NCBI GenBank assembly: GCA_016793115.1
Contig: JAEUIN010000273.1
Location: forward strand, 124,001-188,000
Direction: 5' to 3'
Length of the DNA: 64,000 bases
Origin: Planctomycetaceae bacterium
GTDB taxonomy: Bacteria > Planctomycetota > Planctomycetia > Pirellulales > PNKZ01
Below the pieces are notes generated by a model that saw nothing but the letters and a program-made list of their open reading frames with translations, made no database searches and was not told the origin of the DNA. Both the position numbers and the translations under genes were made by a program. Below, piece after piece: positions 43,564-53,018 of this stretch (position 1 is its first letter; the number at the start of each line of letters is the position of its first letter).

Positions 43564-43935
43564 GGTCGTGCGATACCTGAGCGATTGACGCGGTTCCGTC
43601 GATTCCTCCTTGGTTTCTATCGGCGAGTTCTAGGAGTATTGTTCATCGCATTGCGGCGAATGGAGTCGCCCGGCGCTCGAGGTTCGCGCCCTCCGATCGG
43701 CGACTAGTGCGAATCTCGTCCCCACGAGCCGGCGCGACCGACCTTAAAGCCCGTAGCTTTGCATTGAGTCGGAAACGACCGACGGACGTGTGCGTATGCG
43801 CCCTAAGGCAAATACGTGATTGTGCGGCCTTTAGAGCCGATTCATGCTGGCGCGTTACCGCGAGCGTCGCCGCACTTTCGCTTTCCAAATCGCCGCTCGA
43901 GACCGCGCTTACCTAGTCACTGGAGACACTCAAAG
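43564..43935. other. intergenic region, no recognised gene
   Basis: 372 nt between the divergent FadL-like protein and the second sulfatase. It contains a small hairpin (AAAGC/GCTTT near 43747) and no clear promoter. Frames open here look non-coding. Confidence 0.3.
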
Positions 43936-45528
43936 ATGAAGCATCTCAGACAAATTCGAGCCTTGCTGACGGCGGCCGTCGCCGTCTGGGGATTTGCCGC
44001 GGCGCCCGACGTCGCCTCGGCGCAACAGAAGAAACCGAACATCGTCGTCATCTGGGGCGACGACATCGGCGTCCACAACATCAGTGCGTACAACCACGGC
44101 ATCATGGGTTATCGCACCCCGAACATCGATCGAATCGCCGCTCAAGGTATGATGTTCACCGACTCGTACGCTCAACAAAGCTGCACGGCCGGCCGCGCTT
44201 CGTTCATCCTCGGTCAGCACCCGTTCCGCACCGGCTTGCTCACCATCGGCATGCCGGGCAGCGATCACGGCATTCCGGATTGGACGCCGACGATCGCCGA
44301 CCTGCTCAAAGAGCAAGGCTACGCCACGGGGCAGTTCGGCAAGAACCATCTCGGCGACCGCGACAAGCATCTGCCGACGATGCACGGCTTCGATGAGTTC
44401 TTCGGCAACCTCTATCACCTCAACGCCGAAGAAGAACCGGAAACCTATTACTACCCCAAGGATCCGGAATTCCGCAAAAAGTTCGGGCCGCGCGGCGTTT
44501 TGCATTGCCGTGCCGACGGCAACGGCGGGCAAACGATCGAAGACACCGGACCGCTGACGCGCAAGCGCATGGAGACGATCGACGAGGAAGTGCACGAGCA
44601 TGCGATGAACTTCGTCGACCGCAGCGCCAAGGCCGACAAGCCGTTCTTCCTCTGGTACAACAGCACGCGCATGCACGTGTGGACGCATCTCAAGAAGGAA
44701 TCCGAAGGTAAGACGGGAATCGGCATCTATCCCGACGGCATGGTCGAGCACGACGGCTTCGTCGGCGAAGTCCTCAAGAAGCTCGACGACCTCGGCATCG
44801 CGGACAACACCATCGTCGTCTACAGCACCGACAACGGCGCGGAGACGGCGTCGTGGCCCGACGGCGGAACCACGCCGTTCCACGGCGAAAAAGGGACGAC
44901 CTGGGAAGGCGGTTTCCGAGTTCCGCTCTTCGTCCGTTGGCCGGGCGTGATCAAGCCGGGCAGCGTCGACAACAGCATCATCTCGCAAGAAGACTGGATG
45001 CCGACGCTCCTGGCCGCCGCGGGCGAGCCGGAGATCGTCGAGAAGCTCAAACAGGGCTACAAGGCCAACGGCCGAGAGTTCAAGGTGCATGCCGACGGCT
45101 ACAACTTCGTGCCCTACTTCAAAGGCGAAGTCGCGGAAGCTCCCCGCAAGGAAATCTTCTACTTCGGCGCCGGCGGCGAGCTCAACGCGCTCCGCGTGCA
45201 GAACTGGAAGATTCACTTCGCCGTGCAAAACGGCAACATCGCGACCGCGGTCCGCGAAGTTCCCGGTTGGCCGCTCGTGATCAATCTGCGGGCCGATCCC
45301 TATGAGAAGGCCCCGCATGAAGCCGTGGTCGGTTACCTGCGCTGGTACGGCGACAATCTCTGGACGTTCGTGCCGGCTCAGATTTACATCAAGAAGTTCT
45401 TGTCGACGATTCCCGACTTTCCGTTCCAGTCGGGCAGCAGCTTGAACGCCGGCGGCATCAACTACCAAACGCTTAAAGCGGCCGAGGTGTTGAAGAAGCT
45501 GGAAACGTTGTCGACCCCGAGCAACTAG
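43936..45528 (+). CDS. secreted arylsulfatase (CTAGR active site)
   Basis: A 530-residue family S1 arylsulfatase with a signal peptide (ALLTAAVAVWGFAAAPDVASA). Metal ligands: VIWGDDIG. The maturation motif is SCTAGRASFILGQ with Cys83-T-A-G-Arg87 (C-x-A-x-R). Further conserved segments: GKNHLGD, ENG-like STDNGAE, FHGEKGTTWEGGFRVPLFVRWPG. The substrate is unknown. GGAGACAC lies before the ATG at 43936. It is followed by a strong terminator, so the gene is monocistronic. Confidence 0.95.
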   Translation: MKHLRQIRALLTAAVAVWGFAAAPDVASAQQKKPNIVVIWGDDIGVHNISAYNHGIMGYRTPNIDRIAAQGMMFTDSYAQQSCTAGRASFILGQHPFRTGLLTIGMPGSDHGIPDWTPTIADLLKEQGYATGQFGKNHLGDRDKHLPTMHGFDEFFGNLYHLNAEEEPETYYYPKDPEFRKKFGPRGVLHCRADGNGGQTIEDTGPLTRKRMETIDEEVHEHAMNFVDRSAKADKPFFLWYNSTRMHVWTHLKKESEGKTGIGIYPDGMVEHDGFVGEVLKKLDDLGIADNTIVVYSTDNGAETASWPDGGTTPFHGEKGTTWEGGFRVPLFVRWPGVIKPGSVDNSIISQEDWMPTLLAAAGEPEIVEKLKQGYKANGREFKVHADGYNFVPYFKGEVAEAPRKEIFYFGAGGELNALRVQNWKIHFAVQNGNIATAVREVPGWPLVINLRADPYEKAPHEAVVGYLRWYGDNLWTFVPAQIYIKKFLSTIPDFPFQSGSSLNAGGINYQTLKAAEVLKKLETLSTPSN

Positions 45529-45555
45529 TCGACATTTTGCTCTGTCATCTCGAAT

Positions 45556-45598
45556 GGTCCGGGGGCACGGTCGCCGTCGCCCCCGGACCCGTTTTTTT
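45556..45598 (+). terminator. rho-independent terminator of the arylsulfatase
   Basis: A perfect 11-bp stem (GGTCCGGGGGC with GCCCCCGGACC), 12-nt loop, then CG and seven T residues, 28 nt after the stop codon. Confidence 0.95.
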
Positions 45599-45649
45599 GT
45601 TCGGCGATCTCCAACCGTCGGCCGTCGCGGACGAGCTGCACGGCGAGCG

Positions 45650-47023
45650 TTACCAAGTGAGGTTCGCTCGCAGACCGTAGACGAACGCTTTGTCGGCCAG
45701 CGCACTCGCTTCCGGTCGAAGGAACTGAATGTCCGGAGTGACGTTGAGGAACCGCGTCACTTGGAAGTTGTAGAACATCTCCAGACCGGCGCCGTCGCGC
45801 GGGGCGAACAAAAACTGCGGGATCGCGCCAAACTCATTACTCGCGCCGACGTAGTACCAACCGATGCCCCACTTATCGTTTTTGTCCGGCCGCAGCACGC
45901 TGTCGCCGCCCACGCCGCCGCTCAAAAAGTAGCGGATCGGCGTCGGATTGCCGTCGCTCAGCGAAGCTCGGCCGAAGAGTCCCCACCCTTTGCGCGGCGT
46001 GTCCGAGTAGATTCGCAGATATTGATCGAAGCCGGTGTAAATCGTCCACGAGTTCGGCAACGTCGGAAAGCCGGGCACCGTCGGCTCCGGATAAACGCCG
46101 GGCGGCGGTTCGTTGAAGCGGAGATCCGTGAGATCGACGTGCTTCCAAAAGCCGCCGACATGTTGCTGGCCCGGCCGCCCGAGAAAGTTGGTGTTAACCT
46201 TCACTTCGCCGCCGAGAATCACTCCCTGCGAGTACAGATCGCCGAGGTCGAAGAAGTCGCGCGTTCGATCTTTGGGATCATACGCAATGACCGAGACCAT
46301 GCCCCAATCTTGCGGCAGAGCCACGCCCGTCACAAAGCCCGTGTAAGGTAGCCCTAGCAAGAACGCGGGATTAGCGATGAGCGCTTGGTTGACGAACTGT
46401 TCGGTTCCGTCGCCGCCGGCGAAGTCGTCTTGATCGGCGGCGCCCAAAACGTCTTTCTTGCCGGCGAAGACGACGAGTTTCTCGGACAATGGCTGGGTGA
46501 AGACGAAGTTCGTTAAGAACAGATCTCCTTTGTCGTCGGCGGCCGGCGGGAGCGCGGCGGGAAATACCGGCGGCGAGAAGCTTCCTGTGCGAAGCGAGAC
46601 GTTGCCGTATTCGCCGTACCAATGCTCGGCACGGACCAAGAGCTTGCCGTGCGGCAGGCCGCCGAACTTTTCGAGATCGAATATCGCGTCGTATTCTCCC
46701 CGGCCCGTGTAGCGAAACACGTCGCCCCGGCCGAACGGCGGCGGAGGCGCGGCGACGTTGATCCCGTCGACGACGCCGAAGCCGAAGTGCGTCGAACGGC
46801 CCGCCAGCTTGATGCCGCGTTGCTCGAGACCCGAGCGAACGCCGAACCAGTCGCAAGCAGGCCGCGGCTGCGCGGCATAGTCTTCGCAACTGGCGCAGCA
46901 ACCGTCGGATGACGGCCCCAGGCCGGCGTCGCAACTCATGTCGCCGCGCGTCTCCGCGACGCGCAGCAGGCCGACGACGATCAGCGCCGACAATACGCCC
47001 GTAATCACTTTGACCGCGGCCAT
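45650..47023 (-). CDS. OprB-type carbohydrate porin
   Basis: A 457-residue outer-membrane protein. A signal/anchor (VKVITGVLSALIVVGLLRVAETRG) is followed by a Cys-rich segment (CDAGLGPSSDGCCASCEDYAAQPRPAC), then an OprB-like barrel: RSGLEQRGIKLAGRSTHFGFGVV, RGEYDAIFDLEKFGG, KLLVRAEHWYGEYGNVS, FAGKKDVLG, WGLFGRASLSDGNPTPIRYFLSGGVGG, and the end FNVTPDIQFLRPEAS...RANLTW with a terminal Trp. It imports sugars passively. The ATG at 47023 is chosen for the signal peptide. Confidence 0.88.
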   Translation of the reverse strand: MAAVKVITGVLSALIVVGLLRVAETRGDMSCDAGLGPSSDGCCASCEDYAAQPRPACDWFGVRSGLEQRGIKLAGRSTHFGFGVVDGINVAAPPPPFGRGDVFRYTGRGEYDAIFDLEKFGGLPHGKLLVRAEHWYGEYGNVSLRTGSFSPPVFPAALPPAADDKGDLFLTNFVFTQPLSEKLVVFAGKKDVLGAADQDDFAGGDGTEQFVNQALIANPAFLLGLPYTGFVTGVALPQDWGMVSVIAYDPKDRTRDFFDLGDLYSQGVILGGEVKVNTNFLGRPGQQHVGGFWKHVDLTDLRFNEPPPGVYPEPTVPGFPTLPNSWTIYTGFDQYLRIYSDTPRKGWGLFGRASLSDGNPTPIRYFLSGGVGGDSVLRPDKNDKWGIGWYYVGASNEFGAIPQFLFAPRDGAGLEMFYNFQVTRFLNVTPDIQFLRPEASALADKAFVYGLRANLTW

Positions 47024-47620
47024 CGTGCGAACTCCGTTTCGCGATGCCGGCAAGAGGGAACTCTTGTCGTACCTTTTCCGCCGGCGTAAGCACTACTTGC
47101 TGTATCGGATCGAGCAGTGCTTCCGACATGGAAGATAAAAACACCAAGCGTTTGGTTTTTCGCCGAAAGAAGGCGATCACGCGGCGCTGCGGGCGGCGCG
47201 ATCGGCAGAGTTTTCCTCCCCGGCGCGTCACGTCGGCCCACGTGCGAAACCGCGCACCAAGCGCGAGATCCCGGAGTTCGATCAGGCACGCGCCGCCGAA
47301 CCGAGGTCGCCGCGGTCGGGCGACGAAGCCGGCGTCGGACGGCGCCCCGCCGAGTCGGGCGCGTTCGAGCGGCGCGCGAACTTCTCGCGGCGCATCGCAA
47401 CCAAGACCGCGGTGCGCCGCGCGTCGCGCGACGGCGAGCGAGGAGAAGTCTTGCGCCGCGTATCGCGCCGCGGCGAATCATCGTCGTGGTAGCTGTTGCA
47501 AATCAGCACGCCGGCATCGATCCACCGGCGTCGACGGCGGCGTGAGTTGGCGACTTCACCCCAAACGACCGCCGGCAACCGACGGTTTCGGCTTCACCCC
47601 GAAATCTTTCCCTGAATGCT
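47024..47620. other. intergenic region, no recognised gene
   Basis: About 600 nt between two divergent porin genes. Long chance frames exist on both strands but are Arg-rich and non-protein-like. A weak CCAA/TTGG hairpin flanked by A and T runs lies near 47137-47160. Promoters must be here; none was identified. Confidence 0.3.
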
Positions 47621-49177
47621 ATGGAGCCCCTGACCGATAAATTCGGCAGGATCCGAAATGAACGACACGTATGCGGACCGCGCGGATGCCGAGCCCTTCT
47701 CTTGAGCGCCTTTCTTAAAGCCACGCCCTTCGCACTTATCGCGGCCCTCTTGCTGGCCGCCGACTTAGGGCGGGCGCACGCTCAGGAACTCTTGCTCTCG
47801 CCGCCGAGCGGCGGGGCGACCGAAGCGTCGCCGATCGCCGGTCCGTCCGTCATGCCGCCGGTCGTGACGGCCCCGCCGTTCGCGACGCCGCAAGCGCCGA
47901 CCGCGACGAAAGCCGACGACTTCGCCGGCATGGCCGACGCCGGCCTCGCCGAGTTGCCGGCCGACGACTTTTTGCCCCCCTCGCCGCCGGCCCCGCCGAA
48001 GCCTGCCTTCGATGCAGGCTACGACAACGGCATTTTCTTGAAGCTTCGAAAAGGGAACGATTCGTTTGAACTGAAGACGAATCTGCGCAGTCAATTCCGG
48101 ATCGTCACGTTTCGGCGCGACGTCGAGAGTTGGACGGACAACGCCGGCGTCGTGCGGCCAGTTCAGAATCGGCAAATCTTCGAGCTCGAGCGGGCTCGGC
48201 TCGTGCTTTCGGGTCACGCTTTCACGCCGAAGCTGAGATACTTCATGCAACTCGACGGCGATACCGACAGCCGGCACGTCGTCGCCCTTCTCGACGGCTG
48301 GTTCGCATGGCGCTTCTCCGACGCCTTCGAGATGCAATTCGGCAAGCGCAAAGTGCCGGGCACGCGCAATTGGATGCTGGGAGCGTTCGACACGCGACTG
48401 GCCGATCGTCCGTTCGCCAACGAATTCTTTCGGCCGAGCCGTACGACCGGCATTTGGTTCGTCGGCGATCCTTCCGAGAAGACGCACTACGAACTGATGA
48501 TCGGACAAGGCTACAACACCGAAGGGCTCACGCCTTCGGAAATGGGGGACGATTTCGCCGTGGCGGGCACCTCGTGGTGGGACGCCGTCGGCAACTACGG
48601 ACCGAATCGCCCCTGCGATTTCGAGATTCACGACGAACTCGCGGTTCGCCTCGGCTCGTCGTGGGTTACGTCGCAAGAAGGAACGCCGGGACGACAACTA
48701 GAAGAAGCGGATTTCTTGCGCCTCACCGACGGCACGCGGTTGACCGATCCCAACGCTTTGGCTCCCGGCGCGACCGTGCAAAGCTTCGACGTCTCCTTGT
48801 TGGCCGTCGACGTCGCGTTTAAGTATCGAGGCTGGAGCGCCAACGCCGAATACTTCTGGCGCTCGGTCACGGATTTGAAGGCGAACCTCCCGGTACCGAG
48901 CGTCGGCCTGCAGCACGGCTTCTACGTGGAAGGGGGCTTCTTCGTACTGCCGAAGCAATTCGAATTGAATTCGCAATTTGCCGCGGTGTACGGCAAGTAC
49001 GGCTCGACGACGAGTTTCGCGACCGGCTTTTCCTACTATCCCCGCAAGACGCAGAATCTCAAGTTGACGATCGACGCGACCATGATCGACGGGAGTCCGG
49101 TCAACAGCACCGGCAGCGATATCTTAGTCGGCGATTCGGGCGTTCTGATTCGAACGCAATTTCAAGCGTTGTTCTGA
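47621..49177 (+). CDS. OprO/OprP-type (phosphate-selective) porin
   Basis: About 518 residues. A long N-terminus leads to a signal segment (ALIAALLLAADLGRAHA), then a Pro-rich spacer and an OprP-like barrel: KLRKGNDSFELKTNLRSQFRIVTF, FELERARLVLSGHAFTPKLRYFMQLDGD, WFAWRFSDAFEMQFGKRKVPGTRNWM, FANEFFRPSRTTGIWFVG, and a C-terminal RTQFQALF with a final Phe. An in-frame start nearer the signal peptide is possible (no clear RBS), so the first ~25 residues are uncertain. Ion selectivity cannot be judged. Confidence 0.88.
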   Translation: MEPLTDKFGRIRNERHVCGPRGCRALLLSAFLKATPFALIAALLLAADLGRAHAQELLLSPPSGGATEASPIAGPSVMPPVVTAPPFATPQAPTATKADDFAGMADAGLAELPADDFLPPSPPAPPKPAFDAGYDNGIFLKLRKGNDSFELKTNLRSQFRIVTFRRDVESWTDNAGVVRPVQNRQIFELERARLVLSGHAFTPKLRYFMQLDGDTDSRHVVALLDGWFAWRFSDAFEMQFGKRKVPGTRNWMLGAFDTRLADRPFANEFFRPSRTTGIWFVGDPSEKTHYELMIGQGYNTEGLTPSEMGDDFAVAGTSWWDAVGNYGPNRPCDFEIHDELAVRLGSSWVTSQEGTPGRQLEEADFLRLTDGTRLTDPNALAPGATVQSFDVSLLAVDVAFKYRGWSANAEYFWRSVTDLKANLPVPSVGLQHGFYVEGGFFVLPKQFELNSQFAAVYGKYGSTTSFATGFSYYPRKTQNLKLTIDATMIDGSPVNSTGSDILVGDSGVLIRTQFQALF

Positions 49178-49354
49178 CGCCCGCGCCGTCGCCCGGCGGC
49201 GCAGGATGCGAAAGAACGTCGTGCCGCGACTGCCTTATTTCTTGGTCGTTGTTCGACCATGAAACTCTTCCCGCGTCGATCGTGTCTTGAGGTACAATGT
49301 GCGACGCGCGGCCGGAAAGTCGGCCGGGCGACGACTCCCGCAAGGAACTTGACG

Positions 49355-49780
49355 ATGAAGACTTCCGGTTCGGCCGTCTGGCAAGGCGGCATCAAAGACG
49401 GTCGCGGCGCGATCTCCAGCAAAAGCGGCGCGCTCAACGCCTATCCCTACGGCTTCAGCAGCCGCTTCGAAGGCAAGCCGGGCACCAATCCCGAAGAGTT
49501 GCTCGGCGCGGCCCACGCCGGGTGCTTCACGATGGCGCTCTCGCTCATCCTCGGCGAAGCGAAACTCACGGCCGAGAAGATGGAGACGACCGCGGAAGTC
49601 ACGCTCGACAAAGTCGCCGACGGCTTCGCGATCACCGCGGTGCACCTGACGCTCAAGGCTAAGATTCCCGGCGCCGACGACAAAACGTTCCAAGAGTGCG
49701 CCGCCAAAGCCAAGGCCGGCTGCCCGGTGTCGAAACTGTTCAACACCCAAATCACGCTCGACGCCGCGCTCGTCGAGTGA
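49355..49780 (+). CDS. OsmC-family organic hydroperoxide protein
   Basis: A 141-residue OsmC-type thiol peroxidase: SAVWQGGIKDGRGAIS at the start, NPEELLGAAHAGCFTMALSLIL with the peroxidatic Cys, and AAKAKAGCPVSKLF with the resolving Cys. It detoxifies organic hydroperoxides. The ATG at 49355 has AAGGA about 9 nt upstream. Confidence 0.95.
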   Translation: MKTSGSAVWQGGIKDGRGAISSKSGALNAYPYGFSSRFEGKPGTNPEELLGAAHAGCFTMALSLILGEAKLTAEKMETTAEVTLDKVADGFAITAVHLTLKAKIPGADDKTFQECAAKAKAGCPVSKLFNTQITLDAALVE

Positions 49781-49868
49781 TCGCCCCGGCCGTTAGCCAA
49801 GCCGTCCGTTCGCCCGCGCCGGCGCGCTTCGTCGGTCGCTCCCTCTCTCTCCCGGATTCTATTCGCCC

Positions 49869-51104
49869 ATGTTTTCGTTCGCTCCGCGTCGCCTCGGCGG
49901 CGCCGTCGTCTTCGCCGCGTGCTTGTTGATCGTGCCCGCCGTCGCCTCGGCGCAAACCGTCGGGTCGGGCTCGGCTTCCGGTGCGGCCGCGCCGTCGGGC
50001 GCGCGGCAGGATTATCGTTCGCAGCACTTTCTCGTGCACAGCGACTTGAGCCCAGCCGAGGCCAAGCAACTGCTCGAGAAGCTCGAATACATGCTCGGCA
50101 TCATTTCCACGTATTGGGCCAAGCCGCCCAAGGGCGTGATCGAGTGCTACGTGGTGAAAGACCTGGCCAACTGGCCGGCCGGCACCATCCCCGACGACTA
50201 CGGCCGCGAGAAGATTCAGCGCAAGGAAGGGGTCACCGTGAGCCTCGTGCTCGGCAACGAAGGGCGCGCGACCGTGTACGCGACCGCGGAAGGGGGCGTC
50301 GCCCAGCATGAAGCGGTGCACGCCTACTGCGCGCAAAACTTCGGCACCACCGGCCCCACGTGGTATAGCGAAGGCATGGCCGAGATGGGCCAGTATTGGA
50401 AGAAAGGGGAGCTCGCGGTCGCGGTGCACGACTACGTCGTCGAACACATTCGCACGAGCGAGCCGAAGTCGCTCAACGAGATCGTCAACAGCAACGATCG
50501 GACCGGCGACTCCTGGCAAAACTACGCCTGGCGCTGGGCGCTCTGCCACCTGCTGGCGACCAATCCCAACTACGCGGCCAACTTCCGTCCGCTCGGCCTG
50601 GGCATCTTGAACCAAAAGCCGGTCAGCTTCGAGCAGGCCTACGGCCACGTCGCCGACCACATCTCGTTCGAGTATCTCTTCTTCCTCCAGCGGCTGTGCA
50701 ACGGCTATCGGGTCGATCTCTGCGCGTGGGATTGGAAGCGCAAGTTCACGGCCTTGCCGCCGGGCACGTCGCGCACCGTGCAAGTCGCCGCCGGCAAGGG
50801 CTACCAGCCGACCGGCGTGCTCGTGAAGGCCGACGACCGGCTGGAAGTCGCGGCGACGGGCTCGTGGAAGCTCGATAAAACCAAGCCGGCCGCGGTCACG
50901 GCCGCCGGCGACACGGACGGCGAGGGGAAACTCGTCGGCGTCGTGTTCCACAACTTTCAGCTCTCCGACGAATTCGAAATCGGCGACTCCGGCGCGTTCA
51001 CCGCGCCAAGCGAAGGCCAACTCTTCGTCCGCTGCAAAAGCGATTGGGGGAGCGTCGGCGATAACTTCGGCAACGTCACCGTGAAGTTCAGCGCCCCGAA
51101 GTAG
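49869..51104 (+). CDS. secreted gluzincin-like metallopeptidase with PA-IL-like domain
   Basis: A 411-residue protein with a signal peptide (GGAVVFAACLLIVPAVASAQ). The catalytic-like part has His147-Glu148-x-x-His151 (QHEAVHAYC) and a third ligand Glu168 in TWYSEGMAEMG, a gluzincin pattern (DUF1570-like). The C-terminal ~110 residues (GDTDGEGKLVGVVF ... FEIGDSGAFTAPSEGQLFVRCKSDWGSVGDNFGNVTVKF) resemble the galactose-binding PA-IL/LecA fold, with several Asp/Asn near its end. It probably acts on the outside and binds sugar. Assignment is by motif. Confidence 0.78.
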   Translation: MFSFAPRRLGGAVVFAACLLIVPAVASAQTVGSGSASGAAAPSGARQDYRSQHFLVHSDLSPAEAKQLLEKLEYMLGIISTYWAKPPKGVIECYVVKDLANWPAGTIPDDYGREKIQRKEGVTVSLVLGNEGRATVYATAEGGVAQHEAVHAYCAQNFGTTGPTWYSEGMAEMGQYWKKGELAVAVHDYVVEHIRTSEPKSLNEIVNSNDRTGDSWQNYAWRWALCHLLATNPNYAANFRPLGLGILNQKPVSFEQAYGHVADHISFEYLFFLQRLCNGYRVDLCAWDWKRKFTALPPGTSRTVQVAAGKGYQPTGVLVKADDRLEVAATGSWKLDKTKPAAVTAAGDTDGEGKLVGVVFHNFQLSDEFEIGDSGAFTAPSEGQLFVRCKSDWGSVGDNFGNVTVKFSAPK

Positions 51105-51126
51105 TTGCCGGCGAGTTCGCACACCG

Positions 51127-51522
51127 ATGCAAGTCACCGCACTCGATCATCTCGTGCTCACGGTTCGCGATCTCGCGGCGACCTGCGAGTTCTATACCGG
51201 CGTGCTCGGCATGCGCGTGACGACGTTCGCCGCCGGCCGCACGGCGTTGGAGTTCGGCGTGCAGAAGATCAATCTGCACGTCGCCGGGAAAGAATTCGAG
51301 CCGAAGGCGGCGCAGGCCGTGCCCGGCTCGGCCGACCTCTGCTTTCTGACGCTCGAGCCGATCGAGCTCATGGCCGCGCATTGGCAGGCCTGCGGCGTCG
51401 CAATCTTGCAAGGCCCGGTCGAACGCGCGGGCGCGGTCGGCCGCCTCCGCTCGATCTACTGCCGCGACCCGGACGGCAACCTAATCGAAGTCGCCAACCA
51501 ACTCGGCAACCACGCCGACTAG
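51127..51522 (+). CDS. VOC-family (glyoxalase-like) protein
   Basis: A 131-residue vicinal-oxygen-chelate protein: LDHLVLTVRDLAATCEFYTGVLGMRV at the start, with the His ligand, and IYCRDPDGNLIEVANQ at the end, with the Glu ligand. It has two beta-alpha-beta-beta-beta units. The substrate is unknown; the family includes metallothiol transferases and dioxygenases. It starts 22 nt after the metallopeptidase stop. Confidence 0.9.
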   Translation: MQVTALDHLVLTVRDLAATCEFYTGVLGMRVTTFAAGRTALEFGVQKINLHVAGKEFEPKAAQAVPGSADLCFLTLEPIELMAAHWQACGVAILQGPVERAGAVGRLRSIYCRDPDGNLIEVANQLGNHAD

Positions 51523-51556
51523 CAGGCGGCTCGCTGCGGGTAATGGGAAAAGAAAA

Positions 51557-51586
51557 GGGGTCGGGTCTTTTCTTGGACCCGACCCC
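51557..51586 (-). terminator. hairpin terminator between convergent genes
   Basis: A perfect 11-bp stem (GGGGTCGGGTC with GACCCGACCCC), 8-nt loop. On the minus strand it is followed by CUUUUCUUUUCC, serving the gene ending at 51618; on the plus strand it is followed by TGTTTG, a weaker end for the VOC gene. Confidence 0.8.
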
Positions 51587-51617
51587 TGTTTGAACGACGC
51601 CTGCAAAGCCGGGCCGT

Positions 51618-51950
51618 TTAGTCGCCGGTCACGAAGCGGTGCGGGTCGGACTTCGGCAGCAGCCAAGTCGGCGTGTTCCCGTGCGCGGCACGATAGGCGT
51701 TCGGATGTCCGTAGTAATAGTACCGTACCGTGGGTGCGGCGCCCGGCTCCACCGACATCGAACGCGTGCCGGTCACGTCGCTCGGCGCGGCCGCAACCAT
51801 CGGCGCGGCGGCGACCGGAGCGCGATACACGACCACCGGCCGGCGATTGGCGTGAGCCATCGTGTCCGTGTAGGTGTAGGCCGCCGCCGATGCGTCGACC
51901 GCCGTCGCCAAAACAAGACCCGCCGTCACAAACTTCAAGAAGCGCAACAT
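51618..51950 (-). CDS. small secreted Ala/Pro/Tyr-rich protein
   Basis: A 110-residue protein: signal peptide (MLRFLKFVTAGLVLATAVDASA) and a low-complexity mature part (PVVVYRAPVAAAPMVAAAP, VRYYYYGHPNAYRAAHG). No catalytic motif is seen. It may be a cell-envelope structural protein; function unknown. Confidence 0.7.
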   Translation of the reverse strand: MLRFLKFVTAGLVLATAVDASAAAYTYTDTMAHANRRPVVVYRAPVAAAPMVAAAPSDVTGTRSMSVEPGAAPTVRYYYYGHPNAYRAAHGNTPTWLLPKSDPHRFVTGD

Positions 51951-52405
51951 GGCGATTCTCCCGACTTAGCCCGACGCAGATCGCTTTGGGAGCGAGCGGC
52001 GAGCGCCTGTGCAAGGACAACATTTGGAGGTCGTACAGCTTCAGGGCTCACGGCCTTGCAACTTGTGAAACCCGAACGCGCCTGCTTGAAACCTCCCAAC
52101 GTATTATGGCATGTTCCAGATCAAAGCTTCGGCCGCAACGCGTCGGTCGCGGCCGGGCAACTCGCCATAACACCTTGAATTCCGGGACTTTGAGACGCCG
52201 TGCCCCGCAACATTACAATTTCGGCGGGAAGAAGGCCGAGCGCTGCACGCCGGAGTCTGCACGCTCAAACGACCCGCTTGCGCGCCGGCCGACGCGCGCC
52301 GCGTCCGGGCGGAAGAGAAGACGATCGCTCCGTGTCGGAAAGCTCAGCGAGCGGGCTCGGTTAAAGAATCGCGGCCTGCGCCGCTCGTTCTACTCGGGCC
52401 GCTTT
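51951..52405. other. intergenic region, no recognised gene
   Basis: 455 nt upstream of the small secreted protein gene and downstream of the VOC gene at 52406 (both minus). Frames here do not look coding and no hairpin of note was found. Confidence 0.3.
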
Positions 52406-52876
52406 TCATTTCTGCAACGGATTGGTGCGGGTCGCCGGCGCGCCGAGTTGTTGGGCGAGGCCGATGAGGATTCCTTCGGGCCCGCGGATGTAGCAGAGGC
52501 GATACATGTCTTCATATTGGACGACTTCGCCGACGAGCTGCGCGCCGCGTCGGGCGAGGCGGGCCACGGTGTCGTCGATGTCGTCGACGGCGAACATCAC
52601 GCGGAGATACCCGAGCGCGTTCACCGGTGCGGCGCGGTGATCGGCGACGACCGGGGGGGCGAGGAACCGCGACAGTTCGAGCCGGCCGTGGCCGTCGGGG
52701 GTGCGGAGCATGGCGATCTCGACGCGCATGTCGCGCAAGCCGGTCACACGGTCGGCCCAGGCTCCCGCGACGGGAGCCCGCCCTTCGAGTGTCAGACCGA
52801 GTTCGCTGAAGAACTCAATCGCGACATCCAAGTCGTCGACCACGATGCCGACGTTGTCCATCCGCTGAACGGCCAT
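52406..52876 (-). CDS. VOC-family (glyoxalase-like) protein
   Basis: A 156-residue VOC protein: MDNVGIVVDDLDVAIEFFSELGL at the start, GYLRVMFAVDDIDDTVARL in the middle, and YIRGPEGILIGLAQQL at the end. The metal-ligand positions differ from classic glyoxalase I (Val after NVGI, Gly in ILIGLAQ where Glu is usual), so the metal site may be incomplete. Function is unknown. Confidence 0.88.
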   Translation of the reverse strand: MAVQRMDNVGIVVDDLDVAIEFFSELGLTLEGRAPVAGAWADRVTGLRDMRVEIAMLRTPDGHGRLELSRFLAPPVVADHRAAPVNALGYLRVMFAVDDIDDTVARLARRGAQLVGEVVQYEDMYRLCYIRGPEGILIGLAQQLGAPATRTNPLQK

Positions 52877-53018
52877 TGAGATTCCTTTGTCGAAGCAGGG
52901 ATTCAGTTGTGCGGTAGGAACGCGAACGACCGTCGCCGATGGCTACAATGTAGCGGCCCCAATTAGGCCGCTCAAACCGGCGACACCGATATCAGCACGG
53001 CTGAAATCGAGGCAGCAA

